Below, in pieces: positions 15,911 to 22,571 of a stretch of DNA of 52,517 nucleotides (the first letter of the stretch is position 1; the number at the start of each line of letters is the position of its first letter). This DNA is from a virus. The position numbers and the translations under genes are program-made. The notes under the pieces were generated by a model. It did no database searches. It was given only the letters and a program-made list of their open reading frames with translations, and had not been told where the DNA came from. The stretch lies in IMG/VR virus record IMGVR_UViG_3300036770_002345, positions 1 to 52,517 of that record. One strand, 5' to 3'.

Positions 15911-16014
15911 TGAACAAGCGTCAGCAATTCGCTTTTTCACTGTTCATTTTCGCAGTCTGTTTTGCGGCTGCAATTGCGCTGATTAGCGCGTGGCGTATCG
16001 GCTTAAGCATTTAA
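15910..16014 (+). CDS. Tiny single-pass membrane protein
   Basis: A 34-residue ORF has a short basic N-terminus (MNKRQQ), then about 22 hydrophobic residues (FSLFIFAVCFAAAIALIS) and a basic tail. This predicts one membrane helix. It is coupled to the preceding gene by TGATG. Early phage genes of this size often disturb host membrane functions. The role here is unknown. Confidence 0.6.
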   Translation: MNKRQQFAFSLFIFAVCFAAAIALISAWRIGLSI

Positions 16015-16028
16015 GTGAGGGACAAGTG

Positions 16029-16412
16029 ATGTACGACGTTTACATGGATTCAGACCTTTACGAAGCGGGCCGACGATGCGACGGCCATCCTTTCATCGCC
16101 GAGCGATATTTCGCTCAGCTACAGGATGCGAACGGGCGTCGTTGGCGGCACAAGGTCGCGGTTAACGGCGCGGAGGATTTGGGTTGTGATGAGGATGGAT
16201 ATTCCCACTTCGCGGACTGCCGCGCAGAGGCCCAAGCCAAAATCGGCAAGCTAGTCGCTCGCGTCGAGGCTCATCTGGCCGCAGGCGGTTCGATCAACTT
16301 CGATCACTGGTACGAAGTCCGCCCCGCCTATGGATCGGATGAGTACATCGATCAGGGTATCGACTACCAAGATTGGCTCATCGAGCGGAATGAGGCACGG
16401 GGACGTTTTTGA
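16029..16412 (+). CDS. Early protein of unknown function
   Basis: The 127-residue acidic protein starts MYDVYMDSDLYEAGRRCDGH, with GTGAGG before the ATG, and ends shortly before hammerhead 1. It contains repeated aromatic and acidic residues (FDHWYEVRPAYGSDEYIDQG) and no motif I can name. Its size and composition resemble early phage host-takeover proteins. An alternative upstream GTG start would overlap the membrane protein gene. Confidence 0.65.
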   Translation: MYDVYMDSDLYEAGRRCDGHPFIAERYFAQLQDANGRRWRHKVAVNGAEDLGCDEDGYSHFADCRAEAQAKIGKLVARVEAHLAAGGSINFDHWYEVRPAYGSDEYIDQGIDYQDWLIERNEARGRF

Positions 16413-16417
16413 TAACA

Positions 16418-16469
16418 GGCCGAAACGCCCCTCGGGGCGTCGCAGTGTGACGCACTGCCTGATGAGGCC
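16418..16469 (+). ncRNA. Type II hammerhead ribozyme 1
   Basis: In order: GGCC (stem II, 16418-16421), GAA, stem III ACGCCC-CTCG-GGGCGT (16425-16440), C17 at 16441, stem I GCAGTG-TGACG-CACTGC (16442-16458), core CTGATGA (16459-16465), and GGCC closing stem II (16466-16469). All invariant hammerhead core residues are present, including the A15.1-U16.1 and G10.1-C11.1 pairs, with ends open at stem II. Cleavage is expected after 16441. The ribozyme begins five bases after a stop codon and lies 29 bases before the next ATG. Bases 16459-16475 can alternatively fold as CTGATG-AGGCC-CATCAG, hiding the core. Confidence 0.93.
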
Positions 16470-16498
16470 CATCAGCAACTAACCCCATAGGTGCAAGC

Positions 16499-16690
16499 AT
16501 GGAATATCAAAACCTAAACAACGAAAAGCTAGTCGATGAGCTAGTGGCCGAGGCCGTCAGCTACATCAAGGAAAGTTTAAACAACGGCGAAAGTGAGGTT
16601 CTGGAGAGCTACTTCCGCGACGGATTCGAGGGATTCAAGAATCGGTCACGGCCTGAGCTACTCGAAGAATGCCGCCGAGTTTTTGGCTAG
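16499..16690 (+). CDS. Small acidic early protein between hammerheads 1 and 2
   Basis: A 63-residue acidic helical protein (NNEKLVDELVAEAVSYIKES, ending ELLEECRRVFG). The start is preceded by AGGTGCAAGC, an initiation region shared with the gene after hammerhead 2. The last base of its TAG stop is the first base of hammerhead 2, so message end and ribozyme are fused. It is flanked by ribozymes on both sides and would be released as a single-gene message. Function is unknown. Confidence 0.68.
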   Translation: MEYQNLNNEKLVDELVAEAVSYIKESLNNGESEVLESYFRDGFEGFKNRSRPELLEECRRVFG

Positions 16691-16741
16691 GTCGAAACGG
16701 GCTTCGGCCCGTCGCACCGTGATGCGGTGCCTGATGAGACC
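16690..16741 (+). ncRNA. Type II hammerhead ribozyme 2
   Basis: Stem II is GGTC (16690-16693) with GACC (16738-16741), a compensatory change from GGCC/GGCC in copies 1 and 3. GAA and stem III ACGGGC-TTCG-GCCCGT (16697-16712) follow, then C17 at 16713, stem I GCACCG-TGATG-CGGTGC (16714-16730) and the core CTGATGA (16731-16737). Cleavage is expected after 16713. All three stems differ in sequence from copy 1 while pairing is preserved. The 3' flank AACCAACAG lacks the core-hiding alternative hairpin. Confidence 0.94.
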
Positions 16742-16760
16742 AACCAACAGAGGTGCAAGC

Positions 16761-17030
16761 ATGATCCCCTACGGTTTAATCGTTTACACGCAGTATCGGG
16801 ATGACGGAACCATCGAAGCGAACGGCGGTTCCGGTCTACCCGTTGTCTCGATCCCTTTCGGCGAGTCCACGGCAAGTGGACGCGAGTCGCATCAACGTGC
16901 GGCCCTCGCGCTTGTCCGCAAAATCTACGGCAGCGAGGGTGCATGGCGAATCGTCGCCCGTGGAGACAACCCCTCGGGTTGCGGGTTCGCGTTCGTTTTT
17001 GTGCAGGGTGCAGTGAGGGAAGCCGCATGA
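16761..17030 (+). CDS. Early protein of unknown function after hammerhead 2
   Basis: The 89-residue protein starts MIPYGLIVYTQYRDDGTIEA, has SGRESHQRAALALVRKIYG near its middle and ends FAFVFVQGAVREAA. AGGTGCAAGC stands before the ATG, the same initiation region as the preceding gene. The stop overlaps the next start as ATGA. The first 50 residues look beta-rich. No domain is recognised. Confidence 0.65.
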   Translation: MIPYGLIVYTQYRDDGTIEANGGSGLPVVSIPFGESTASGRESHQRAALALVRKIYGSEGAWRIVARGDNPSGCGFAFVFVQGAVREAA

Positions 17031-17206
17031 ACATCCAAGTCGAACAACGCAACGTGTACGGATCGATCAAATTCTATCCGGTCAATGAGTTGGCCGAGCA
17101 ATTCGCTCGGCTAATGAAACAGAAAACTTTTGATGCGGGAAACCTTGCGGATATCAAACGCATGGGAATCAACATCGAAGTTCGCGTACCAACCATCAAC
17201 TTTTGA
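17027..17206 (+). CDS. Small early protein of unknown function
   Basis: The 59-residue protein (MNIQVEQRNVYGSIKFYPVN, with LADIKRMGINIEVRVPTINF at the end) is coupled to the upstream gene by ATGA and has GAGG before the start. It has a beta-alpha-beta-like pattern and no identifiable motif. Confidence 0.62.
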   Translation: MNIQVEQRNVYGSIKFYPVNELAEQFARLMKQKTFDAGNLADIKRMGINIEVRVPTINF

Positions 17207-17215
17207 GGTGCAATC

Positions 17216-17470
17216 ATGAGTTTTAAATTTAGCCTTGGCCCTTGGAGGCCGTCATACGGCATGTTCGTTCATGCCGCGAACAACGAATGGGTCGCGCTAG
17301 TAAAGGGCGACGATGATGAGAAAAAAGAAGCCAACGCCCGTTTAATCGCCGCTGCGCCGTACATGCTGCTCTGCCTTCGCAATGTGATCGATTCGCATGG
17401 CGAAGTAGATCAGGATCTTTGGAATCGCATCCGCGAAGCCATTGCCAATGCAACGGGGGACGCATCATGA
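17216..17470 (+). CDS. Small early protein with EANARLIAAAP motif
   Basis: The 84-residue protein carries EANARLIAAAPYMLLCLRNV, a motif that marks a widespread class of short phage early proteins (Ea22-like and related), function mostly unknown. The start follows GAGGTGCAATC. The stop overlaps the next gene as ATGA. The N-terminal region (FSLGPWRPSYGMFVHAANNE) looks like a small beta sheet. Confidence 0.7.
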   Translation: MSFKFSLGPWRPSYGMFVHAANNEWVALVKGDDDEKKEANARLIAAAPYMLLCLRNVIDSHGEVDQDLWNRIREAIANATGDAS

Positions 17471-17619
17471 GTGACTTTGAACAAATCGAACTCGCGTTCG
17501 ACATTCTGGAATCAGCGGAAGTCGTGGAAGTGTTCGACGATTTTCTGCTGATCAAAGTTCCCCGAGAAGAATGGAACCAACTCAACGCATGCCCCTACCA
17601 TGAGCGGGACTGTGCGTAG
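17467..17619 (+). CDS. Small acidic early protein ending in hammerhead 3
   Basis: A 50-residue acidic protein (MSDFEQIELAFDILESAEVV, ending CPYHERDCA) is coupled by ATGA to the gene before it. The G of its TAG stop is the first base of hammerhead 3, exactly as for the gene ending at hammerhead 2. Function is unknown. Confidence 0.65.
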   Translation: MSDFEQIELAFDILESAEVVEVFDDFLLIKVPREEWNQLNACPYHERDCA

Positions 17620-17670
17620 GCCGAAACCCGCTCCGGCGGGTCTGGCGGTGATGCCGCCACTGATGAGGCC
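17619..17670 (+). ncRNA. Type II hammerhead ribozyme 3
   Basis: Stem II GGCC (17619-17622) pairs with GGCC (17667-17670). GAA and stem III ACCCGC-TCCG-GCGGGT (17626-17641) follow, then C17 at 17642, stem I TGGCGG-TGATG-CCGCCA (17643-17659) and the core CTGATGA (17660-17666). Cleavage is expected after 17642. Stem sequences again differ from the other two copies but pair fully. The downstream CATCA could pair either with the stem I loop TGATG (stabilising) or with the core (disrupting). The promoter for the next unit begins 26 bases later. Confidence 0.93.
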
Positions 17671-17695
17671 CATCAGCGTCTAAACAAAAAACTTG

Positions 17696-17725
17696 TTGAC
17701 ATGTTCACAGTGCAGCGTTTACACT
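17696..17725 (+). promoter_or_regulatory. Early promoter B
   Basis: TTGACA (17696-17701) with an A-rich upstream stretch (AAAAAACTTG) is followed by TTACAC after 17 or TACACT after 18 bases. The context ACTTGTTGACA is shared with promoter C. An inverted repeat CAGTG/CACTG (17708-17726) covers the spacer and -10 and could bind a regulator. It drives the SprT-AAA+ module. Confidence 0.65.
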
Positions 17726-17773
17726 GCGAAACATTCGAACAGCGCACCAACAAAACAGCAGGAGTTTTCACCC

Positions 17774-18379
17774 ATGTTCACTGAAAGAGAAACTTGGCTA
17801 GCCGCCGCCGCCGTCGCACTTCAGCACGAAGTGTTCACCGCCGCCCATATCGATCCCGCGCAATGGCAACAACGCAAGTATCGTGTCGCTTGCGGGTTCC
17901 CCATTGGCTACCGTGGGAGCCGCTCCGGCAAAATCACCCTCGGTCAGGCATTCGATCCGTCCATTTCGGCGGACGGAACCTTCGAGGTGTTCATCAACCC
18001 CATCCTCGACAAGCCGCTCGACGTCATCGCGGTACTCGCCCATGAGTTTGGGCATGTGCATGCGGGGATCGAGTGCGGTCACCGTGGCGAATTCGCCCGA
18101 GTGTCCCGTGCCATTGGCCTCGAAGGCCCGTTGACTTCCACGGTTCCGAGTGACGCCCTGCGCGTCAAGTTGCAGGGGATCGTGGATGTGTTGGGGGCCT
18201 ACCCGCATGCCAAAGTCGATCCGAATGCCCGCAAGAAACAGGGGACTCGGCTGCTCAAGTTGCAGTGCAGTTCCTGCGGGTGGACGGCTCGGGTCTCGGC
18301 CTTGCAGGGCAATCGTTTACACGCTGCGTCTGCATGCCCCGTGTGCAACAGCATCAACTCACTCATCGTGGAGGGCTGA
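17774..18379 (+). CDS. SprT-like zinc metalloprotease
   Basis: The 201-residue protein contains HEFGH (residues 90-94) in LAHEFGHVHAGIECGHRGEF, the gluzincin zinc-binding motif. Its C-terminal zinc ribbon has Cys pairs at about 165/168 and 188/191 (CSSCGW, CPVC). This domain order matches SprT/Spartan-type proteins, which degrade DNA-bound proteins. AGCAGGAG lies well before the ATG. It is the first gene of a unit with an AAA+ ATPase, so it could remove host nucleoid proteins or DNA-protein crosslinks (inference). Confidence 0.85.
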   Translation: MFTERETWLAAAAVALQHEVFTAAHIDPAQWQQRKYRVACGFPIGYRGSRSGKITLGQAFDPSISADGTFEVFINPILDKPLDVIAVLAHEFGHVHAGIECGHRGEFARVSRAIGLEGPLTSTVPSDALRVKLQGIVDVLGAYPHAKVDPNARKKQGTRLLKLQCSSCGWTARVSALQGNRLHAASACPVCNSINSLIVEG

Positions 18380-18381
18380 TC

Positions 18382-19383
18382 ATGTCCAAGCGTACTTTCT
18401 CGCTGCCGCTGTCTGACAGCGACCGTGCCTACCTGAAAATGCACTCGGTGCGACAGGGCAAGTCGCCGAATGCTTCGGACGATGTGCTTCTCGCGGTCTG
18501 GAACGGGGTTGATCCCGCCCCCGTCCGTGCGGAACTGGATGCCGAGACCATCGAGTCGATTCGCCGTGACGCTGTCGCAGCAGCCGTTGCGGCAGTCGAA
18601 CAGCACCGCCCCGTTCGCATCGAACTCAAGCAGGGTGCGGAGATTCGTACCCTGCCTGAGGGTCACCGTCACCCCGTGTTCGCGGACGTCTTAGCGGCCC
18701 TCTCCGTGCGTGAGAATGTGTATTTGGTTGGCCCCGCAGGGTCAGGCAAAACCACCATCGCGTCGCAGTCTGCTCACGCTCTGGATATCCCGTTTTACTC
18801 GACGGGTGCAGTGGGCATGCCGTACCAGTTGCTCGGGTTCCTGAACGCCGAAGGGCGGTACATGGAGACCGACTTGTATCGGGCCTATGTGAACGGTGGC
18901 GTGTTCCTGTTCGATGAAATCGATGCGTCATCCGCGCAGGCACTGCTCGCATTCAATGCGATTGCCGCCAATGACCTTGCCGCCTTTCCTATCGGGACGG
19001 TTAAACGGCATCCGGACTTTGTGATCATCGCCGCCGCGAATACATGGGGATCGGGTGCGACTGCCGAGTATGTGGGCCGCGCCCAACTCGACGCCGCTAC
19101 GCTTGATCGATTCGCGTTCATCAGCATGGACTATGACGAGCGTCTGGAACTTGCGATTGCAAGTAATGACGAGTGGACGCGCCATGTCCAAGCGTTCCGC
19201 CGCATCACCCGCGAGTTGAAAATTCGCTGCGTCGTGTCGCCCCGTGCGTCGATCAAGGGCGGCAAGTTACTCAGCGCGGGTCTCAAGTGGAATCGCGTCG
19301 AGGAAATGCTTTTGATTCGCGGACTGTCGGCCAATGAAGTCGAACAAATTCGCTATCAATTACCCGCGAGGAAAGTCGCATGA
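18382..19383 (+). CDS. MoxR/CobS-type AAA+ ATPase
   Basis: The 333-residue protein has Walker A GPAGSGKT (about 117-124), Walker B FLFDEID (about 175-181) and a sensor-1-like AAANTWG. The context ENVYLVGPAGSGKTTIA is typical of the AAA_5/MoxR clade used as remodelling ATPases, often with a von Willebrand-type partner. The first 95 residues are a distinct helical region. It starts two bases after the SprT-like gene and overlaps the next gene by ATGA, so the three probably work together. Confidence 0.88.
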   Translation: MSKRTFSLPLSDSDRAYLKMHSVRQGKSPNASDDVLLAVWNGVDPAPVRAELDAETIESIRRDAVAAAVAAVEQHRPVRIELKQGAEIRTLPEGHRHPVFADVLAALSVRENVYLVGPAGSGKTTIASQSAHALDIPFYSTGAVGMPYQLLGFLNAEGRYMETDLYRAYVNGGVFLFDEIDASSAQALLAFNAIAANDLAAFPIGTVKRHPDFVIIAAANTWGSGATAEYVGRAQLDAATLDRFAFISMDYDERLELAIASNDEWTRHVQAFRRITRELKIRCVVSPRASIKGGKLLSAGLKWNRVEEMLLIRGLSANEVEQIRYQLPARKVA

Positions 19384-20159
19384 TTTACCGCTACAACGCA
19401 GACTCATGGGATGAATTCATCCGCGACCTACGCACCCGCAAAATCAACTGGTGCGATGACGGCTCCGAAGGACGGGGTAGCCGCAGTTGGTATGGGTGTC
19501 GGTCATGGGAAGAGGCCCTCGACTATGCAGCGAAGGGTCACCCCTCTGCCCGTGCCGCAGTCGATTCGGTCACCGTTAAGGTAACGTCCGCACCGGAACC
19601 GCTCTGGGATGTCGCCCCTGTCGGCGCGTTCCCGTGCATCCCTGCCTATGCCGCAGGGGTTCCCGAGGACATGTTCGTGCAGTCCGAGGATGCACCGCCG
19701 ACTTCGACACCGATTGTCAAAATCGCAGTCAACATGGCTGCGAGTGCGGGCATCGATGCGGATCACATTGTCAATCGCGGTGCTGCGATTGTGACATTGA
19801 TCGACCGCATCCAATCGACAGGGCGGCGGGTGGAGTTGATCGCGTTCCAACACTGCTACAGCGGTGACAACAAATACATTTGGAGCGTGACGGTTAAACG
19901 CCCTGAGGAACCGGTCAACATCGACCGTATCGGTCTCGCATTCGCGACGCCGATCATGCTCCGCCGGTTCTTCTTTCGGGTCATGGAATTCATGACACCG
20001 CGAGTCGTATATGGGTATGGAAAACCTACGCACTTCGAGGATGAGTGCAACGGGTTCCACCTAACGATCCCGAACATCAGGGGCAGCGACTACTGCACCC
20101 CTGATGCCGCGAATCGTACCGTGCAGGGTCTCTGGGAGAGGGCGGCACTCGCCGCCTGA
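19380..20159 (+). CDS. Partner of the AAA+ ATPase (DUF7192-like)
   Basis: The 259-residue protein follows the AAA+ gene by an ATGA overlap. It contains NADSWDEFIRDLRTRKI at the N-terminus and an alpha-beta core (NRGAAIVTLIDRIQSTGRRVELIAFQHC) resembling a vWA-type Rossmann fold, though I see no clear MIDAS metal site. I associate this family with DUF7192, a phage protein of unknown function, with moderate certainty. MoxR-type ATPases usually have vWA partners, which fits. Confidence 0.6.
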   Translation: MIYRYNADSWDEFIRDLRTRKINWCDDGSEGRGSRSWYGCRSWEEALDYAAKGHPSARAAVDSVTVKVTSAPEPLWDVAPVGAFPCIPAYAAGVPEDMFVQSEDAPPTSTPIVKIAVNMAASAGIDADHIVNRGAAIVTLIDRIQSTGRRVELIAFQHCYSGDNKYIWSVTVKRPEEPVNIDRIGLAFATPIMLRRFFFRVMEFMTPRVVYGYGKPTHFEDECNGFHLTIPNIRGSDYCTPDAANRTVQGLWERAALAA

Positions 20160-20179
20160 TCCCCCCCACAAAATACTTG

Positions 20180-20209
20180 TTGACAACAGAACAACGACAC
20201 AACTAAACT
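20180..20209 (+). promoter_or_regulatory. Early promoter C
   Basis: TTGACA (20180-20185), preceded by AAAATACTTG as in promoter B, is followed after 18 bases by TAAACT (20204-20209), four of six matches to TATAAT. It opens the next run of tiny genes. Confidence 0.6.
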
Positions 20210-20236
20210 TTGAAACACCAACAGCAGGAGAGCGAC

Positions 20237-20446
20237 ATGAGCAGCAGGATTCCAGTTCTTTTAACGCAGCAACAAATCGATTACATCATGGCCTATGCCA
20301 CTCGCATGGAACTCCATGCGATTGATGCTGATCGTCCGGTGTCACAGCAGTTCTACGTCGATCTTTTTCAGGCGTTGTTCGACGCGAAACAAGACGCCGA
20401 CAATGAACGTCAAGCCGAACTGAATTACGAAAGGGGTGCAGCATGA
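20237..20446 (+). CDS. Small early protein
   Basis: A 69-residue protein (MSSRIPVLLTQQQIDYIMAY, then SQQFYVDLFQALFDAKQDAD) has AGCAGGAG before the ATG and an ATGA overlap with the next gene. It is mostly helical. No known family is recognised. Confidence 0.65.
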   Translation: MSSRIPVLLTQQQIDYIMAYATRMELHAIDADRPVSQQFYVDLFQALFDAKQDADNERQAELNYERGAA

Positions 20447-20649
20447 AGCGTTTCGCAGTGCATAACACAGGCGACTATGTCCGCGATAACTACGGGGTCA
20501 AGCGTGAGCCTGCAAAGGTTGAAGAGTTCGACAGCCTTGAGGACATGCCGCCCTTCGCCCGCAAGCAGTTCGAGTGGATGCTTGAGCAGGGTGAAATCGT
20601 GATCTCGATGGGCAGCACGGTCTATCAAATTCGGAAGGTGCAATCATGA
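20443..20649 (+). CDS. Small early protein
   Basis: A 68-residue protein (MKRFAVHNTGDYVRDNYGVK, ending VYQIRKVQS) is translationally coupled on both sides by ATGA junctions. Alternating charge and a short helical middle (FARKQFEWMLEQGEIVI) are visible. Function is unknown. Confidence 0.65.
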   Translation: MKRFAVHNTGDYVRDNYGVKREPAKVEEFDSLEDMPPFARKQFEWMLEQGEIVISMGSTVYQIRKVQS

Positions 20650-20855
20650 GCATTCAACAAAAACTCGAAGCGGTTTCGCCCGCTGCCAAATATGCGTACC
20701 ACATTGGCGTGAACCGTGCGGGGCGTGACAACGCATTGAGCCGCGCCAGAATCGAGACGGACGCATGGCGAAAGCATTGGATACACATTGCCCGTGCATA
20801 CCATTTAAACATGATGGGGTGGATCGCCATCCTGAACATAGGGGAACAGCAATGA
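20646..20855 (+). CDS. Small early protein
   Basis: A 69-residue protein (MSIQQKLEAVSPAAKYAYHI, DNALSRARIETDAWRKHWIH) is basic and helical with a moderately hydrophobic C-terminus (LNMMGWIAILNIG). It overlaps both neighbours by ATGA. No domain is recognised. Confidence 0.62.
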   Translation: MSIQQKLEAVSPAAKYAYHIGVNRAGRDNALSRARIETDAWRKHWIHIARAYHLNMMGWIAILNIGEQQ

Positions 20856-20986
20856 CCAGAGCAGACAAAATTGGTGGGGCCATTCGACTCGGGTTGATTG
20901 CCCTGATTTATATCCTCGCAGGATTCATTGAGCCTTGCGACAACGAACCCAACTGCCATGCTCCAAAGGAGTTTAAACATGAGTGA
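20852..20986 (+). CDS. Tiny membrane protein
   Basis: A 44-residue protein has one predicted membrane helix (IRLGLIALIYILAGFI) after a short basic head and a Cys-containing polar tail (PCDNEPNCHAPK). It overlaps both neighbours. The next gene's start lies inside its last codons. A GTTTAAAC word sits between the next gene's ribosome binding site and its ATG. Confidence 0.6.
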   Translation: MTRADKIGGAIRLGLIALIYILAGFIEPCDNEPNCHAPKEFKHE

Positions 20987-21170
20987 TCCTTATGCCGCCA
21001 TGCTCGATGCCGAGTACCGCGAACTCAAGGCACAGCTACATCGCCATGCGGCGAAGTTCGAAGCCTTGCAGGCACAGTACCTGCGCGAGTCCAATCAGCT
21101 ATCGGATGCACTCACAAAAAAATGGATTGAGTTACAACAACACCGACAGGAGATGTCCCGTGGACAATAA
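20979..21170 (+). CDS. Small helical early protein
   Basis: A 63-residue helical protein (LDAEYRELKAQLHRHAAKFE, then ALQAQYLRESNQLSDAL) is likely coiled coil. AAAGGAG precedes the ATG within the previous gene. It overlaps the next gene, which begins with GTG. Function is unknown. Confidence 0.65.
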   Translation: MSDPYAAMLDAEYRELKAQLHRHAAKFEALQAQYLRESNQLSDALTKKWIELQQHRQEMSRGQ

Positions 21171-21324
21171 TCAAATTGTTTTTCTGCTACAAAAGATCCT
21201 GCTTGGGCAGGCGAAGATCGAAGAACGGATCAAGGTAATCGAACAGGCACTGGCGTCAGACCCATGGACGCAGGGCCGTGGCGAGGGCGAGTACGAAGAG
21301 TTCGAAAACGAAATCCCTTTTTGA
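21160..21324 (+). CDS. Small helical protein with GTG start
   Basis: A 54-residue protein (MDNNQIVFLLQKILLGQAKI, ending in an acidic EYEEFENEIPF). The start is the GTG at 21160, chosen because AGGAG lies eight bases before it and no ATG fits. It overlaps the previous gene by 11 bases. Function is unknown. Confidence 0.6.
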   Translation: MDNNQIVFLLQKILLGQAKIEERIKVIEQALASDPWTQGRGEGEYEEFENEIPF

Positions 21325-21334
21325 GGTGACCACT

Positions 21335-21664
21335 ATGAACGAAGAACGCATGTTTGTTGATCCCGAGACCGGTGACATGCATCCGGAGTCCTACTATCGG
21401 ATGGAGAACATCGACCTCGATACCCTGCTAGAGGCTGTCGAAATGGACGGTGATCTAGCGTTCGAAATCAAGGTGCAAAACCTTGAACGCATGAACATCA
21501 AGCACCCTGTGGTGTTCGCTATCTTTGCAGACTTCTGCCAATCTATGCGGGAAGCTGCCGAGCAGGCCGAGAGCGACGATGATCGAGAGACCTTTGAGAA
21601 TGTCGCTGCGTACACGGCGCGGGTGATGCTTCAAAAGTTGGGCAAGAAGGTGACCCAACATTGA
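21335..21664 (+). CDS. Acidic early protein of unknown function
   Basis: A 109-residue, strongly acidic protein (ENIDLDTLLEAVEMDGDLAF, MREAAEQAESDDDRETFENV) is rich in predicted helix. GAGGTGACC precedes the ATG. Its negative charge could mimic DNA, as in several phage host-inhibition proteins, but this is speculation. The stop overlaps the TTG start of the next gene. Confidence 0.62.
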   Translation: MNEERMFVDPETGDMHPESYYRMENIDLDTLLEAVEMDGDLAFEIKVQNLERMNIKHPVVFAIFADFCQSMREAAEQAESDDDRETFENVAAYTARVMLQKLGKKVTQH

Positions 21665-21855
21665 TTGAGTTCAAAGATGCGGAGGGGAACACTCTGGTCT
21701 GGGTGTTCCCTTCCGAAGGACGGTTCTGGAAAGACCGGTGGATCGCCTTCACTAATTCAGGCGAATTTATTTATCACAAAGGATCTAAAGACTCTGCTTA
21801 TAATTGGGCGAGAGAGTATGTGAGTCAGGTAAACAAAGAGGAGACGAGAGCATGA
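21661..21855 (+). CDS. Small early protein with TTG start
   Basis: A 64-residue protein (MIEFKDAEGNTLVWVFPSEG, KDRWIAFTNSGEFIYHKG) begins with TTG overlapping the upstream TGA, with AAGGTG upstream. It is beta-rich and aromatic. The next gene begins four bases before its stop. No family is recognised. Confidence 0.55.
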   Translation: MIEFKDAEGNTLVWVFPSEGRFWKDRWIAFTNSGEFIYHKGSKDSAYNWAREYVSQVNKEETRA

Positions 21856-22040
21856 AAAAATTGATTGTGTTGATGGCTGTGTTGGCGAGCGCGTCAGCGT
21901 TTGCTCAGAACAGAACGGCGTTCTTCAAGTACGAGCGGGTAACCGGTTCGACCAAGCAGTGTTACTACGACTATTTGGGTAGCGAGTATGTCCGCACCAT
22001 GCGGTCTATCGATCTCTGCCCCTTGACGATTCGCGTTTAA
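21852..22040 (+). CDS. Small secreted or periplasmic protein
   Basis: A 62-residue protein has a clear signal peptide: MKK, then LIVLMAVLASASA, a likely cleavage after ASAFA, and a 40-residue mature part with two Cys (QCYYDYLG, DLCPLTI). It is the last gene before a terminator. Its stop is part of a GTTTAAAC word. Periplasmic phage proteins of this size can affect superinfection or lysis timing, but no evidence here distinguishes them. Confidence 0.65.
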   Translation: MKKLIVLMAVLASASAFAQNRTAFFKYERVTGSTKQCYYDYLGSEYVRTMRSIDLCPLTIRV

Positions 22041-22054
22041 ACTCCTTCAGTGGG

Positions 22055-22090
22055 AACCCCGATACCTGTCATGGGTGTCGGGGTTTTTTT
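22055..22090 (+). terminator. Rho-independent terminator closing the first early region
   Basis: AACCCCGA pairs with TCGGGGTT, with an inner ACC/GGT pair and a TGTCAT loop, followed by seven T. It lies 15 bases past the last plus-strand gene, and the neighbouring minus-strand gene ends on its 3' edge. Confidence 0.88.
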
Positions 22091-22571
22091 ATTTCAGGAC
22101 TCTATCAATCGGTAACAGTTCGTTTTGTGTGGCGGCATAGCCTTCGCCATGACCCAAGTTAATCAGCCGACTTGGCTGAATGAGTTCCGTCGAACTCATG
22201 AATCCCGCACAACGATATGTCGGGAACTCCCCCACCATCAGCACAAAGAGATCGACCTTCGTCACATCCTTCCACCGCACCGAGAGCAATCGCCCTGAGG
22301 CGTAGGTGGTGGACTTCACATCGACCGCCCTGCCATCTCGAAGATAGCAATCGGCAGCGTTGGTGTGATCGAGATCTAAATCAGGGTAGATGTTCGCGAG
22401 TTTACAAAAGGCAATCTCTGAGGCGATCCCCTCAAGGTCAGTGAGTTCGTTCGACTGATCCCCCATCTTCGCATTGAAGAGTCCCTTCGCCCTCGCGTTC
22501 TGGTATCGGCGAGTGGCTAGGAACTTAGCAAGCCTTTGCTCTGCTTCACTCAGCACAATGAACTGGCTCAC
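22089..22571 (-). CDS. PD-(D/E)XK-like phage nuclease-fold protein
   Basis: The 160-residue protein has LTDLEGIASEIAFCKLAN, then ADCYLRDGRAVDVKST, where AVDVKS looks like the D-x-K half of a PD-(D/E)XK nuclease core, and VDLFVLMVGEFPTYRCAGFM. The arrangement Glu-helix, Asp-strand, VK and the hydrophobic strand fits a small restriction-like fold. It starts with a GTG overlapping the primase stop. It may be a replication-linked endonuclease, but the activity is inferred. Confidence 0.65.
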   Translation of the reverse strand: MSQFIVLSEAEQRLAKFLATRRYQNARAKGLFNAKMGDQSNELTDLEGIASEIAFCKLANIYPDLDLDHTNAADCYLRDGRAVDVKSTTYASGRLLSVRWKDVTKVDLFVLMVGEFPTYRCAGFMSSTELIQPSRLINLGHGEGYAATQNELLPIDRVLK

